Assembly (NCBI GenBank): GCA_024138025.1 | Contig: JAMXBD010001405.1 | Span: forward strand, 1 to 64,000 | Reading direction: 5' to 3' | Length of the DNA: 64,000 nucleotides | DNA from: Combretum micranthum | Taxonomy: Eukaryota > Streptophyta > Magnoliopsida > Myrtales > Combretaceae | Part shown: piece by piece, positions 24,205 through 36,749 of the stretch | Numbering within the stretch: the stretch's first letter is position 1 | Layout: each line of letters starts with the position of its first letter | Position numbers and translations under genes: made by a program | Notes under the pieces: generated by a model | What the model was told of the DNA's origin: nothing | Seen by the model: only the letters and a program-made list of their open reading frames with translations | Databases searched by the model: none

Positions 24205-25727
24205 GGGTAAATTATAAATACGTGGTCGTGTTTTTCTACTTTTACAAAAACATGACTTATGTTATTTTTTTTATAATTAACCGACACGTAATTCCATCTG
24301 TTTTATTCTGTACAATTTTCCATTAATAAACCACATGGCACATGTGCCACGTGTAAAAAAAAAAAAAGGAAAAAAACACAAATTTGCCCTCTTCTCTTTC
24401 GTATCTCATATCATGTAAAAGGAAAGGGAAAAAAAAAAAAAATTCCTTTCCTCTCAATCAAAGCTCATCCCATTTGTTTGTGTGTTAAACACTCTCAGAA
24501 TCAAAAGCTATAATTTTTTTCCTTCTTTATCATCTTGTTATTAAAAACGTCATATGGTAAATCTTTGACAGCCTCATCTTCATAATATATTTCCAATTTG
24601 TAAAAATTTAAAATCCATATCCTTCAACCATATTGTAATCCATGAAAAAAGAAGGAAGAAATGGAGAGACAAATACAATGCATGGATAATATCGCAAGGA
24701 GTGGAAAAGGATATTTTGTTGTTTTCTAGTCTTCATGCTGCTTTGCTTGGAACAAGACCATATGGGGGTGGTCCTTAGGGAGTTTTAGATAGATTCAAGG
24801 CTTCCATTGTCACCTCTTGTCCATGAAATTGTGCTAGTCCCCATCACTTCAAGTCATTGTGTTGAAGTACCATTACGTTTTTAAGATTAAACCAAACTTA
24901 GGAGAGCGAAGTTTATTTAAATCCAATACTGAAAAAAGAACTTGCATCAGATTGACTTACATCTTTGTAGGATGGTTTTTTTTTTTTTTTTTTTTCCATG
25001 GAAAGGTAATAAGATGAAGAAGAAAAATTGGGAGTGAGGACATAAAGTTGGGGTTCGTTAATCTAGCAGCTAGGAGAAGTTCTTTTCTCTTTTTTTTTTT
25101 TTTTCTTTCCTTGTTTGTGATATGAGGATAGGAGAGAAAGGGAGTGAATTTGTGTTTTATTAAACTTTACCGGTTCGTTCACTTGATATGAATAGCTATT
25201 CATTCCTTTATCGTTTGATGTAAAGTTGATAATACGGTGTTCACTTCAATTGAATGTCAATTCATAATGAATTTCTATTACGTAAAATGATGAATAGCAA
25301 TTCATGTCCCCAGCCCAAGAATTGTCATTCAATGATCTATTTTTTAACTTTCTCATAAAAACCCCTATCGTGAAAATAACACATATACAATTATCCATTT
25401 TCTAATAAATATATGAGATATTATAGATATTTTACCTTTTACTCTAATAATTACTTGTTTTACTTTTAACACCAAGTAAACATTATAATAGCCATTACAA
25501 TCCTATTACATTCCTTTTGAATTGGAATTTCATTCTTTCCTTATTCCATTAAGTGAAGTGAATGGGTCATACACGTAGTACACGTGCTTGTCACGTGGCT
25601 TATTTAATGGGAGATTTTGATGGAACAAAACTGAAGGAATTATGAGTTAGTTAATTTCCAAGAAAAAAAATACAGGTCACGTTTTTGTAAAAGTGGAAAA
25701 ACACGGTAACGTTTTTGTAATTAACCC
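24205..25727. mobile_element. Long-TIR Mutator-like non-autonomous element, 1.5 kb
   Basis: The ends are GGGTAAATTATAAATACG and, reverse complemented, GGGTTAATTACAAAAACG. Similarity of the two arms continues for well over 150 bases, including TTTTTCYACTTTTACAAAAACRTGAC and a CACGTG-containing block. A perfect 9-bp direct repeat AATTAAATA flanks it (24196-24204 and 25728-25736), as expected for Mutator-like elements. No transposase is present. It starts only 56 bases after the kinase stop codon, so kinase transcripts may read into it and end there. A separate MITE-like repeat is nested in the right arm. Confidence 0.85.
25176..25564 (+). mobile_element. MITE-like dispersed repeat (copy 2), nested
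   Basis: This is the inverted-orientation relative of 1386-1776. Termini are TTCACTTGATATGAATAGC on the left and, reverse complemented, CATTCACTTCACTTAATGG on the right. It interrupts the right arm of the Mutator-like element, whose similarity to the left arm resumes on both sides, so it inserted later. The target duplication was not resolved. Confidence 0.6.
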
Positions 25728-25820
25728 AATTAAATATTATGTAAATGGTATATATATTGTCCAGTAATTTTTTTTAATCACACCCCACATTAGAGTGAAT
25801 ATATTCATTATATTAATTAA

Positions 25821-26110
25821 AGGGTAAACATCATATTTGGTACCAAACATTACACAAAAATTCAATTTAATACCTAAATTTTGAAGTGATTAATTTAATA
25901 TCTAATAAAACTTTCTACGGATATTTTTATCACTTTCTTAACTTTGTTTACTCCATTAGCTAACTTGGAAGAAGAAGTATATCGTTGAATTTTTACTATT
26001 TTTTCTAAAACCATATAACACTAATAAGATTCCTTGTACACGTCCTCAAGTAGAGCAAACAACATTAGTGGAATAGCAAAAATAACTTCAAAAAGTCTAA
26101 TTGGGTATAG
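25821..26110. mobile_element. Truncated foldback MITE relic
   Basis: The block ATTCAATTTRRTRCCTAAAnTTTGAARTGATYAATTTAATA and the following sequence match the left half of the complete MITE at 33535-33909. No right arm follows, so this copy appears truncated. Confidence 0.5.
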
Positions 26111-28038
26111 ATGATCTATTTTTCATTTATATTTGATTTGCATCTTATTTGATCTGTTTGATCTATTTGTGAGTAAAATTGCCTTTTTTTATCTGCATTG
26201 TCTTTTAACAAATAGTTTGTTTGAAAATATCTGCATGCTATCTATACACAACGAAACAAGCAGATCCTAGATTGATTGCTTGAAAGCTGAGATACCATAT
26301 TTAATTTTTGTGATAAACTTTAAATACAAAATTTAACGATCTCCCCAAATTAGATATAGTTACGCCATACACATCGTTGAAGTACTCGTATAAATGAAAG
26401 CCACTCGGGTACGCTTGAGGTTGGTGCAATATAGCAGGAAATACAGGGGTTGGCATTGATGGCTAAAGTCAGAGTAAATATATAATTGAATGGATGATGA
26501 TTCTGCTCTTTGGCCATTTAGTTCAGAAATCATTAATTTGTTGAAGTTATAAGTAAAAGGAATTGGTGCGAAAAGGATGGAATGTGGTGAGAATTAAACC
26601 ACGTCTTGTAACGTGACTTTGAGGTCGGAGAAGCAAATGTTGTCATAAAAAAATCATCCAAGATAAGGTTCCATTAACAAGTTGGGTTGAGATTTAGCTG
26701 ATCAGGAAAGGACAGTTATAAGTTGTAGCCTATTGTCATAAAAGCTTGTAGCCTTCACGTGCAAGATAATATACTCTTTTTTTTATTTTTTTATTTCTCT
26801 AAACATATCTAGACCCTAATCGATCTGTTCAGTCAAATCTAATTGAATCTAACCTGATCTTAGAATTAATTCAATTTAACCATGATTCAATCCTGATTTA
26901 ACTTGGTTTTATACAGTAATCCTTGATACAAACACGTCCGGATCAAACTTGGACCGAGCCTGATGACATTGATCATAATTTTTACACGTAATAGACCAGA
27001 AAACCATTATGGACTTCATACCAACATTTACCTTCCAAAAGGATACATCAAATAATTACTAGAAAGAAATAAATCGTTACAAACTACAATAAAATTTAAA
27101 TATAGGAAAAGATATGAATTGTCTTTTTCTCCAAGGGCTAACGGCTAATCCGGATTGATGTAAATATTTTTCTGTTATAATATCTACGTTGCTGTTGTTG
27201 TTAATGTTGTTGTTGTTGTTGATGTTGTTTCGTGCAAAGAAAAGTTTTTCGTAAGTTGGGTAGATGAAGTAAACGAAACTTTATATTTGTTGCATGTGGT
27301 GGCAATAATTAAATGGTCCAGCTAAGCGAATAGGGAAAAAGGTCTGAATTTAAATTTATGGTTCACTCCCAGAAGCCACCCAAACGTTGCATCGTGTTGA
27401 GGGACAACTGGAGAGGAGATCATACAGCTGGTTATAGTCAATACGTTCACCGAACTAATCGAGTTGAGGCAGCCACCAAGCTCTATTTTAATGTTTGGAA
27501 ACTTATTAGACCGACCTTTTTCATTAATTCTTGTGAATTTCTGAAGATGTTTCAGGATGTTGACTTGAGAGGGTGCGGCCATTGGAATTATCAGAACTAA
27601 TACAAGTGAAGAACAACAGTTAGGCCATAGCTACTCTTAAATTAGCATCAATTCATATATAGTCGGGGAGTAGAAGTTACTATTTTTTTTTTAATTTGGT
27701 ATTTAAATTTTTATAATTCTATACTTTAGAATCCAACTTTTAATTTTGGCTACATTTTAGGTAGTTTTTGATTTACAATTTTTCTTATATTGGTCAACTA
27801 AATAAAATCCGCAGCATTATGTTCAGTTTATAAAATAATTTTAGTATTGGACAGAAGTCCCATTGAATAAATCTCTAAGATTCCTTTTTTTTTTTTTTGT
27901 TCGTTTCATTTGAGTATAAATATCTTTAGAATTAACAATAATATATAATTAATTAGTGCTTCTTCTACCATTTCACTCGCACCTCCCACTAGCAATTATC
28001 ACCATCACCATTGTTATTTTATAATTGATAACATCGCT
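26110..28038. other. Intergenic, no recognised gene
   Basis: Mostly AT-rich. Overlapping opposite-strand open frames at 27322-27582 (minus) and 27358-27600 (plus) lie in a slightly GC-richer patch but neither has a recognisable motif. A (TTG)n-like tract lies at about 27183-27231. Confidence 0.45.
27183..27231. repeat. Imperfect (TTG)n microsatellite
   Basis: GTTGTTGTT-type repeats with a few interruptions. Confidence 0.85.
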
Positions 28039-29461
28039 ATCTTAATTAGAGTTGTGCAAGTAGGATAAACGAGTCAACTTGACTTAGCCCACTTTAACTC
28101 ACGGGTTAAACAAGCTAGCATATTATTGCCTATTTAATAAAAATGTAAAAATTTGTTAACCTTAACTCAGATCGTATAGGTTTGTGAACTGAACAAGTTA
28201 ACTTACTAACTCAACTCATTTAACTTATTTATATATTTTGTGGGCTAATGAGCTAGTTTAAGTAAGTTAACTCTTTTTTTTTTTTTTTTTGGTTATGTAA
28301 GCTAATTCATCAATCCAAGATTAATAAACTTTATTTTTTTAATATAAAAATACGCAAATTTACGAAAAAATGGAGATCTTGATTGTATCAAACCTTTTTC
28401 AATATCATTCATAGCACCGTATAAATTTTTGTCTTATAAGTATACATTACATAAATGATGTGAGAGTTATCCATATATGACAAACTTGCAACGATAGCTT
28501 ATATTCTTGTTTTGACTTCATACACATTTGTTATTTCTTTTACTAATTTGGCCAACCTAAAGTATCCACCACGTGTGGATATAGATGGAAGAAGTACAAA
28601 AAAAAATAAAAAAACTTTTTATTTCACTATTTTAGTATTTAATTTTCTTTTAATTATGATGTACAAAATTTCTTAAGTTACAAAAGTGAATGTTTTCATC
28701 TTCAATTTATAATGACTGTAGGGAGATAACGATTCTTCATTTCTATTTTCATTTCAATTGATATATATGGTTGTTAGAAATATTTGGATCTAATTAATTT
28801 AAAAATAGAAAATTATAAGCTATTTTTCTTTAACAATAATAGCCATAGAGTATTATTATGCCTTACAAGATCAATAATTCATATTAATTAATCTTTACTT
28901 TATCTTCTAATTTAAGTTAAATCACAAAGAATACCATATAAAATTTAGTAAATTTATGGAATGTGATTGTGTTTGTGTTGTGGAATACGAAGACGACTAC
29001 TTTAGAGAAAGTAGGGCTAACATATCTCTATGTTTTCTTATCCTTAAAGAGGGGCTATTTTGTTTTTCATTATATAATTTTTTTTTCAAATTTAAACTTT
29101 TATAGCCTACTTTTTTTTTAACGTCATTAGCAAGTTATCTCATCCCCTCACAGGCTGTTGTAGGTGGAAAATTGTTGATAATGAGTTCAAAGGCCTGCAA
29201 CCAAAAGAAATGATTAATGATGCATTGGGAGATAGTTTGGTGCAGCCATTTTGAAGCTTAAGTTAGTAATAGGTCCTTGAAAGAAAGAGTGAATAATCAT
29301 AATGGTAGTGTGAGTGATCTTACGCATCTGAAAGATTAAATTCATCGTTTTTTGCTATGTGGCTTTGCTATCTATTTATAAGCAATAATCATACCAGAAT
29401 GAAGCCCATAGAACATTCCCCCATCAACATGTTGCATTCCCAAGCAAAACGAAGCTAGAAG

Positions 29462-30351
29462 TACGGGTAAGCAAAAAAACCAACTGAACCAAACCAATCC
29501 AAACTGAAAATATGATTTTTTAATAGTTTGGTTTAAAAAATTTTCAATCCGAACCAATCCAAAATTTATGGTTTGGTTTGGAAGATAAACCAAACCAATC
29601 CGTAAAACCGAACTAAACCATTTTAGAAAAATATAATAATATTTTACTATATGTACATATGATTTCATTTGATATTTATTATTTGGTGAGTGTTGATTAA
29701 AATCAACATGTTCATTTTTAAATTTTTTTTAGGCTCATGATATTTTTTTTTTGTTGATGATGAACTATTTTCTTTAATAGCTTTTAACTTTATAAAGTAT
29801 GAAATTTATTTATTCAGTTATAAATTCTTATTATGTATTAATTGTTTAATATATTTTGCCAGCAGATCATTTCATTCGTTAATGAATTTTGTTGATAGAT
29901 GATTTTTTATTTTAGCTAAATTTATTGGTAGATAATTGACTTGATGGTTCTATTAAAAATTACAAATTATGACTTACTATGTATTGGTTGGTGTATATAT
30001 TTTATTGGTGGATAACTGGTTTTATAGAGAACTATAGATTAAAAGTATGATGAATTCATAAAGTATTTTGTCGTAGTTTATAATATAAACTTTATAAAAT
30101 ATATAAATATTTAAGTATTTACACAAATGAAAAAAATACTAGAACAAAGAAAATTTTTAGTTAGAATTTTTATTCAATCCGTAATCCAAACTAAACCAAA
30201 CAATTATTTAATGTTTTAAAAAATTTCTAATCAGAACCAAACTGTTACTTAAGGGTTTGGTTTGGGAGGGGAAAAAAAAAAACAAACCATAAATTATGGT
30301 TTGGTTTGATTTTAGGAAAAACCAAACCAAATCGATCCATGCCCACCCCTA
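29462..30351. mobile_element. Nested hAT-like element, 890 bp (GGTTTGGTTT family)
   Basis: The left end TACGGGTAAGCA and the reverse-complemented right end TAGGGGTGGGCATGG are decayed inverted repeats. Subterminal regions are packed with AACCAAACCAAT / GGTTTGGTTTG words in both orientations. Flanking 8-mers GCTAGAAG (29454-29461) and GCTAGGAA (30352-30359) support an 8-bp target duplication. It lies inside the larger hAT-like element and is therefore younger. Confidence 0.75.
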
Positions 30352-30408
30352 GCTAGGAACGTGGGGACCGCTTTTGTTGGTAGTTGATCTAGACTCAAGG
30401 TGGTGGTA

Positions 30409-30448
30409 CTAATCATTAGAGGTTGGCACTAATCATTAGAGGTTGGCA
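30409..30448. repeat. 20-bp tandem duplication
   Basis: ACTAATCATTAGAGGTTGGC is present twice in tandem inside the 28.0-31.0 kb element. Confidence 0.9.
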
Positions 30449-30973
30449 CCCAAATAGGTAGAGAGTTTTGTCTTTGGAACACCCTTGGGAATGTCTAAGG
30501 CACCTCCATGGCGAAGTGACGAGACAAGGTATTGTGAGTTCCCCCATGGAGATAACAACAGCTAGGGAGGTCTAGAGTACCTTAATGAATATATGGTGAC
30601 CCGAGGAGATGTTCTTGCCAGTAGGGTAGCATAGTTGAAAAGGACATCAGTCTAAACCCTTTAAGAGGTTGGGAAGAGGTCAGTTTTTAAGTAGATTAAT
30701 GGTTAAAACCCATGGGTCGAGATAGCTAGGGTGCTTAATGAACTTCCATGCCCCTATTGTTGGGCCATTTTGTGAGTGTTAGGCCTCTTAGACCGTGAGC
30801 AAATAAAGCTTATCAACATAGATTAATCCTTTTCAACTCTCATGTTAAATAAGTCAGATACATTTAGCTCGCTTTTTAAATAGGCTAAAACATTTAACCC
30901 TAACCCACTTTAGAAAGGAGTTAAACGAGATAGTTCACGAGCTATGACCTATTTGCATGGCTCTAATCTCAAT

Positions 30974-32053
30974 AATATTACCACTACTATAGTTACCACC
31001 ACTACTGTTACCATCACTGCAATTGGATTAATAGGTGCGATTTTGAATTGTGCACCTAAACCAAGCTGTAATCCATTTGAAGGGAGCTAATCCAAACCAT
31101 TTGTAATAAAGCACAATTTCAATTTGGTTTAGTTTAGTTTATGGTCATGTTTAGTTCGAACAGTTTTTTAACCTACCCCTAGTCTTTACCCAATTTTATA
31201 GAAACAAAATCAAATCATGAGATTTTATACAATAAACCATTGAAGATGGTTTTGTTTGGTATTGAAATACCCTAAATTAAAAATAAAAAGAAAGGAACTA
31301 AGTAAGAAAAATCAAATACTAAACCTGAACCAACCCAAGATTCAAAAGTAATTGTGCTCTCAAACTTGAAATCTAAAACACCTAGAGATATTTTTTCACT
31401 TTAAATAAGCACTAATTTCATATCAAGATGTTGAAATGAAACCCAACCACATAATTGATTTACAAGAAATCAAAGAAAAGCATCAATCAATCAATATTTA
31501 AAATTAAAAACAATGAGTTATCGTATAAAACAAGAAGTGCCCATATGATCATCACATGAAAAACCGCAATAATAAATCTAAGCATATTTACTCAACTTGC
31601 CTATCACATACTAAACACTTCCATTTCCAAACTAAAAACATCAAATAGAGAGAGATAGGGAGGGAAATAGAGAGAGATACAACTAAAAAGTTAAGAAGTG
31701 AGAACCATTACCTAAAACTAAAGAATTAGAAGAAAAGGTAAAACACACGCACACATACAGAATGTGGGGGAGCTCAGCTCAAGTTGCAGTGCCTACTATC
31801 GATGCCGATATTGGATATCATACCGCTATAGAAGATACGCTGGGAGAGTGATTAAGTAAGGTGAAGAATAAGTGAGAGTGTGAATTTTGGTTTAGGGTTT
31901 TTTTAATTTTTTTTCACTATGTGCAAGCGCATAGTAATGATGACTAGTGGTGCGGATAGATAGATGAGGATTATGATGTTCATGGATTGTCTACCATTGG
32001 ATTCTTTTTTGATGGTGTCAATCAACAAATGGGTCCACCATGTCTCCATGTAA

Positions 32054-32093
<40 letters not shown>

Positions 32094-32440
32094 TTCCTTA
32101 ATGGGTTTGGGTTTCCAATAGGTTTTATACCTATCCTAGAGCCTGACCCAAATCTTATTGGGTATTACTAATGATCCTAAAACTAGTTCTAAACCCTATA
32201 GGATATTATCAGATCGGGTAAGTTAGGTACCTATAAGAACCCGTCTAGTTACATCCCTAGTTGCTATTGCTCATCAGGACCTCCAGGTTCCTATGTGTTG
32301 TCAAAATATGACTACTTCACTGTTGTTTTGCCAAACTTTAATTAAAAGATTGTTGCATTTGCATTAGATTAAGTGCATGTAATCATATTGTGAGTACTTG
32401 TGTTACCATCATACTAGCTTTGGCTTTTTTTTTTTTTTTT
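30974..32440. other. Intergenic with hAT-like fragments
   Basis: No gene. A fragment ending ACCTACCCCTAG (about 31.18 kb) and another ending GTTACATCCCTAG (about 32.26 kb) look like single ends of hAT-like elements; the latter resembles the right end of 1972-2770. An (AT)n run lies at about 32055-32084. Confidence 0.4.
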
Positions 32441-32445
32441 AGTTA

Positions 32446-33422
32446 TGATGATGGATATCCCTCAAATATAAGATTGTGGAATTCTAATCATCGAGTTGTC
32501 TTTGTGTAATAGTCAGAGTTTATTGAACTCTAAAGTTTAAGCATATTAAGTAGGAGCATTCCTAGGATGAGTAACCTCCTGGAAAGTAATAGGTACTAAG
32601 GACAAAACTATATGTCATTTTGCTAAAGCAGACAATATCTCGATTGATGAATTTCCAAGTCATTATAGGTGATATGAAAGTAGTTTACCATCCGGGAGTA
32701 GGAGAGCTAATTGTTCTACAACATAAAGTGACTCTAAGTGGGGGTTCTTCTTGGGTTTGTATGGAACACCTTTAGTGTCCTCTCTGCTTGGTATGACTTT
32801 AGACCTATACAACGAAACAAAGAAGGACATTAGTTCTATATGTGGGAGAGAATGTGATGTTCCTCAAATATAAGGTAATGAAACTTTAATCATTGAGGTA
32901 CCTTTTAGTGTAATAGCTTAGAGTCCATTGAAACTCTAAAGTTAAATGTGCTTAGTGGGGAGCACTTCTAGGACACATGACCTTCTAGGAAGTAGTTGAC
33001 AGCCTGACACCAAGGACAAAATTGTGCGGCATTTCGCCAAAGCAAACAATACCTCAATGATGGAGTTAAGGATTGTTACAGATGATAATTCTAATATGGA
33101 TGCTATGATTACAAGAGTTATAGGTTTATATATTGGTAAGGGACTGGATGAGCTGAATGTTTAAATGTGCTAGCTATTATATTGTTATTTTCTAAGAGTG
33201 TTATATATATTATGATGTTTCTTATGTATTATTAAGAGATTATCTTTGATGATCGTAGATATATAATCCTATTAGTTACTATTATATGCCAAACTTAAAT
33301 AAGATTTTCTCAATCTAAAATTTGTTAGAAGCCCACTTAGTTAATGAAAACATTTGCATATAACGTTTAAGTGTTATATATGGTAGAACTATTAACACTC
33401 TAAACCCGATTTGGGATGTGAC
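32446..33422 (+). repeat. Direct repeats, possible small LTR-type element
   Basis: Blocks at about 32455-32660 and 32865-33075 are direct repeats sharing CCTCAAATATAAG, YGAGGTnnCYTTTnGTGTAATAG, AAACTCTAAAGTT and CAAAGCARACAATAYCTCRAT. The stretch ends ACCCGATTTGGGATGTGACA, a common ending of small plant LTR-type repeats. Termini and target duplications were not resolved. Confidence 0.5.
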
Positions 33423-33534
33423 ATCTATTATGCGCAAATCTAATAGCTTAACATTGGAAGAAAAAATCTAACTTGCACAGAAAAACAAGTCCATTTTACC
33501 TTTTATATTATTAAGTTTATTATGATTAATTCAT

Positions 33535-33909
33535 GGCTAAATATCAAATTTAAAACTTGAACTTTACAAAAAAAAAAAAAAAAATTCAATTTGGTGCCTA
33601 AACTTTGAAATGATCAATTTAATATTCAATTCAACCTTTTGCAATTATTTATACAACTTCTTTAAACTATTTATTATGTTTGCTAACTTCAAATAAGTAG
33701 TGTATTATTAAATTTTTACTACTTTTCTTAACATTGTCTAGTACTGATAGACTATTTCTTTCATGTAACAAAATATAGTAAACGGTGTTAGTGAGGTAAT
33801 AAAAATAATCATGAAAAGTTTGGTTGAGTATTAAATTGACTATTTCAAATTTCAGGTATCAAATTAAATTTTTGCACAAAAGTTTATGTACCAAATTTAA
33901 CGTTTTTCC
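33535..33909. mobile_element. Foldback Mutator-type MITE, 375 bp, perfect 9-bp duplication
   Basis: The ends are GGCTAAATATCAAATTT and, reverse complemented, GGAAAAACGTTAAATTT. The two halves are reverse complements over about 120 bases, including the pair AACTTTGAAATGATCAATTTAA / GAAATTTGAAATAGTCAATT. A perfect 9-bp direct repeat TTAATTCAT flanks it (33526-33534 and 33910-33918). Relatives lie at 25821-26110 and about 34050-34290. Confidence 0.85.
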
Positions 33910-34049
33910 TTAATTCATTTATTTTATTGTCATTAAAGTTAAATTAATCTTAACCTTAAAAATTCTAACATTTATACTTCTTACTATAGTCAATCATCAA
34001 TGGTTCTAAAGTGCTTGTGTTTCTTTAGAATAGTGCATGATTAATACAT

Positions 34050-34290
34050 TAAATGGTACCTAAACTTTGATAAAATATATCATTAGGTGTCTAAATTTTG
34101 AAATAGATAAATTTAATACATAAAAAAGCTTTTGTGTATGACAACAATACTTTTATAATATTGGTTAATATACACGAAAGATAATTTCAGATGTTAAATT
34201 GATCGATTTCAAGGTTCAAGTACTAAATTGATTTATTTCAAAGCTTAGAATTTTAATTGCATATATTACAAAAATTTACGTATCATCCAT
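34050..34290. mobile_element. Related degraded foldback MITE
   Basis: The left half has TACCTAAACTTTGA and TCTAAATTTTGAAATAGATAAATTTAATA. The right half has the inverted equivalents, TAAATTGATCGATTTCAAG and AAATTGATTTATTTCAAAG. It belongs to the same family as 33535-33909 but is more decayed. Ends were not resolved. Confidence 0.5.
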
Positions 34291-34299
34291 GATTTTTAG

Positions 34300-35690
34300 C
34301 CAAATAGAGTATAATTGAAAAGGAAAAAAAGTTGATTTAGTTGTAAAATATGAGATATAGTTAATAATTATAAAAACAATATATCTGTATATAAAAGATC
34401 GGCTCCGGCCCATCAAGGCTTCTCCATGGACTTCATGCCCACCGCGCACATTTATGAGGATATTCCCTTCCCTGTGCCCTTCGGGCTTGCCCATCCGTGG
34501 CATCACTTTGGTTTCGGTCTTGCTCTTGCTCTCAATCTCGTAAGACTTAATTTAATTCTTTCATGTCGGTCTATCAATAATGGCAAACCGATTTCTAGGT
34601 TTTGCTCGACATCTTGGGCATATGAATAATTTCTGGGCTGACCTGTAGGGCTTGCATCTTGTCTTTTTCTCCAGATTGCTAGTCCCATTTCCCATGTGTT
34701 TGATGTTGAATTGGACTCTCATGGGCAAAGTCCAAGTCTAAAGAAAGAACCAGCCTGCCTGTTTCTGTACCTAAACCAGGCCACACCCATTAAGATGGGC
34801 TCAATCCAGTCCGTTGGATCCATAAGCCTAGGCCGGTCATTAGCTTAAAACCATGGATCCATCGGATGCACATAGTTCATGGAAAAAACAGAATCTAGAA
34901 AAGAAAGAGAAATAAAGAGATATATTAAATGAAATTGAAATTTTAAAATACTTTTATTTAAAGTAGAAAAATTATTTCATATCCACAACATTTAGTGTGC
35001 TGTTACTGAAATATGAGAAATAAATACCTTTTGAAATATATTAGATATGAGTTATGTAGAAATTCAGCAAATGAAAAATCTTAGCCCTTAACAATACAAA
35101 ATTAACCTGTTTTTTTTTGGGTACTTTTATCTTCTTTGTAATATCTAAATTTTCTTCCCACATTATCACTAATACAACTTAGTTTGGATATAATTGTATA
35201 TAAACAAATACATATCTTTGACCATTGTTCAAAAATTGAGTTAAAGAAAGCAAGATTCTCGAAATTATTTTTTTTTAATTTGTCAAAATTTCATTTAAGG
35301 TTTCAAATTAAATTTTTCATTAAAAAAGAAAAAGAAAAAAGTTACCCCATGGCTCGATTGGAAAGAAAGAAACCTGGTGCATCCTGAACTCAGCCGGAAA
35401 TTGACCTCCATCTAGTTCTTAAATTTTAGAACCAAGTCCTATCGGCCTCCCTTCATGCATAGTGAAAAGAAATAGAAGTGATGGATAATATATATGTATA
35501 TATAATCAAAAGATGTTGCAAATGAAAAAGTACATGCAAACATACACGAAAAACTAATAAATGATTAAAATATTTTACGAATAAAACAGTGTAAGTGGAA
35601 AGAGGATATATATATATATAATATAATAGTTGAAAATATCTTGAAAAATAATTTTAATCTTTGATAAATTATACACTAATAATTATGTTC
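34300..35690. other. Intergenic, no recognised gene
   Basis: A GC-richer patch at about 34400-34860 contains GGCCCATC-, GGGCTTGC- and GGGCTGACC-type words, typical of degraded hAT-like sequence. The small open frames there (34276-34506, 34426-34629, 34503-34688) have no recognisable product. The remainder is AT-rich. Confidence 0.4.
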
Positions 35691-36039
35691 ATCTTGACAA
35701 AATTCCAAACGCCGAAATGGAGTTGCTGAGGGATTGTTGTCTTGCTTTGCCAAGATAGGAAAAAGGCATCTGTGGATTAAGTTTTATGGATCCAGTCATA
35801 AACTATGTGATACAATACATGATATCGATATCATAAAAAAATGATACTTTGTTGCATAAGTGGTATAATCTGTAGTTGAATCTTTATAGACCAATTTCAT
35901 TTGTCATATAATTGTGAGAACTGTTTCCTATATCTGCCAACCTTATTTCAAAATTTGTTGTCTTTCACTTGAAATTATTTGGAAAAATAACTTCAACCAA
36001 AAGAAAAGTGAAAAAAAAAAAAAGGTTCTGGTGAATATA

Positions 36040-36170
36040 CAAAACCATCTAAAGTAAGAAAACATCACCAATTACTATCCATAATCATGCTTGTTCCAAA
36101 TCTTCTCTGAACAAGTGAAATGAAGCTTTAAGGCAATGGCAACATAAAAAGGATGTTAATGGAAAAAAAT
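36040..36170 (-). pseudogene. Relic of SLAH 3' flank
   Basis: This stretch matches the 3' flank of the channel gene at about 59095-59185. Shared blocks are TAAGAAA-ATCACCA, CTATCCATAAT, TGAACAA and AAGCTTTA, in the same order and spacing. It lies downstream, on the minus strand, of the exon 2 relic at 36750, consistent with one decayed gene copy. Confidence 0.6.
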
Positions 36171-36749
36171 TTGTTGTTCTAGCTTGCTGTCTTTATTGTG
36201 TCTCGTAAATAAATATCTGATAGGTATCAAAAAGTGTTTCATTTATTTTAGGACTTTTATATATTTTTTTAATTTATTAGACACGTGTTAGATATATATT
36301 AGTAGGAATACAAAAGAAACAGCATATTAGGATAGCAAACACTTCTCCGATGTTAATGACGCTACACGCAAGGATTGTATGGTTTTGGAGGTTACTTTGG
36401 GACATTTAATATTAATTCTTGTGTTAAAATGATTCCAAACTGTTCCTTTAATTTTCTAAATGGCATAAGGTAGTCATATAATTACTATAATTGAAAATGA
36501 AATAAAGTTATAATAAAATTTTTATTCATTGATATTTAATTTTAAAAAGGATATTTTAAGGAAAAATTAGTTCCAATATTAAAATCTAGCTATCTTAAAT
36601 ATTTAAGTACAAAATATTTATTCAATATATATATATATATATATATATTTGTAATAGGCATTGTTATAAAATTGTTCTTAAGAAAAACGCTATAATAACT
36701 TTTATATATGAAATAAAAACGCATTAAAATTGATATTATAATAAATTTA

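Larger units (their letters stand above)
28047..30965. mobile_element. hAT-like non-autonomous element, 2.9 kb including a nested element
   Basis: The left end TAGAGTTGTGCAAGTAGG and the reverse-complemented right end TAGAGCCATGCAAATAGG form terminal inverted repeats. Similarity continues further in, in the blocks with AACGAGTCAA and CCCACTTTAACTC-like sequence. The flanking 8-mers ATCTTAAT (28039-28046) and ATCTCAAT (30966-30973) match at 7 of 8, as expected for an old hAT insertion. Without the nested 890-bp element it would be about 2.0 kb. No transposase frame is visible. Confidence 0.75.

Noticed and set aside
27322..27600. Opposed 80- and 86-codon frames
   Set aside because: Each is open on one strand only by overlap with the other, with no recognisable family. 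One could be a relic but this cannot be supported.
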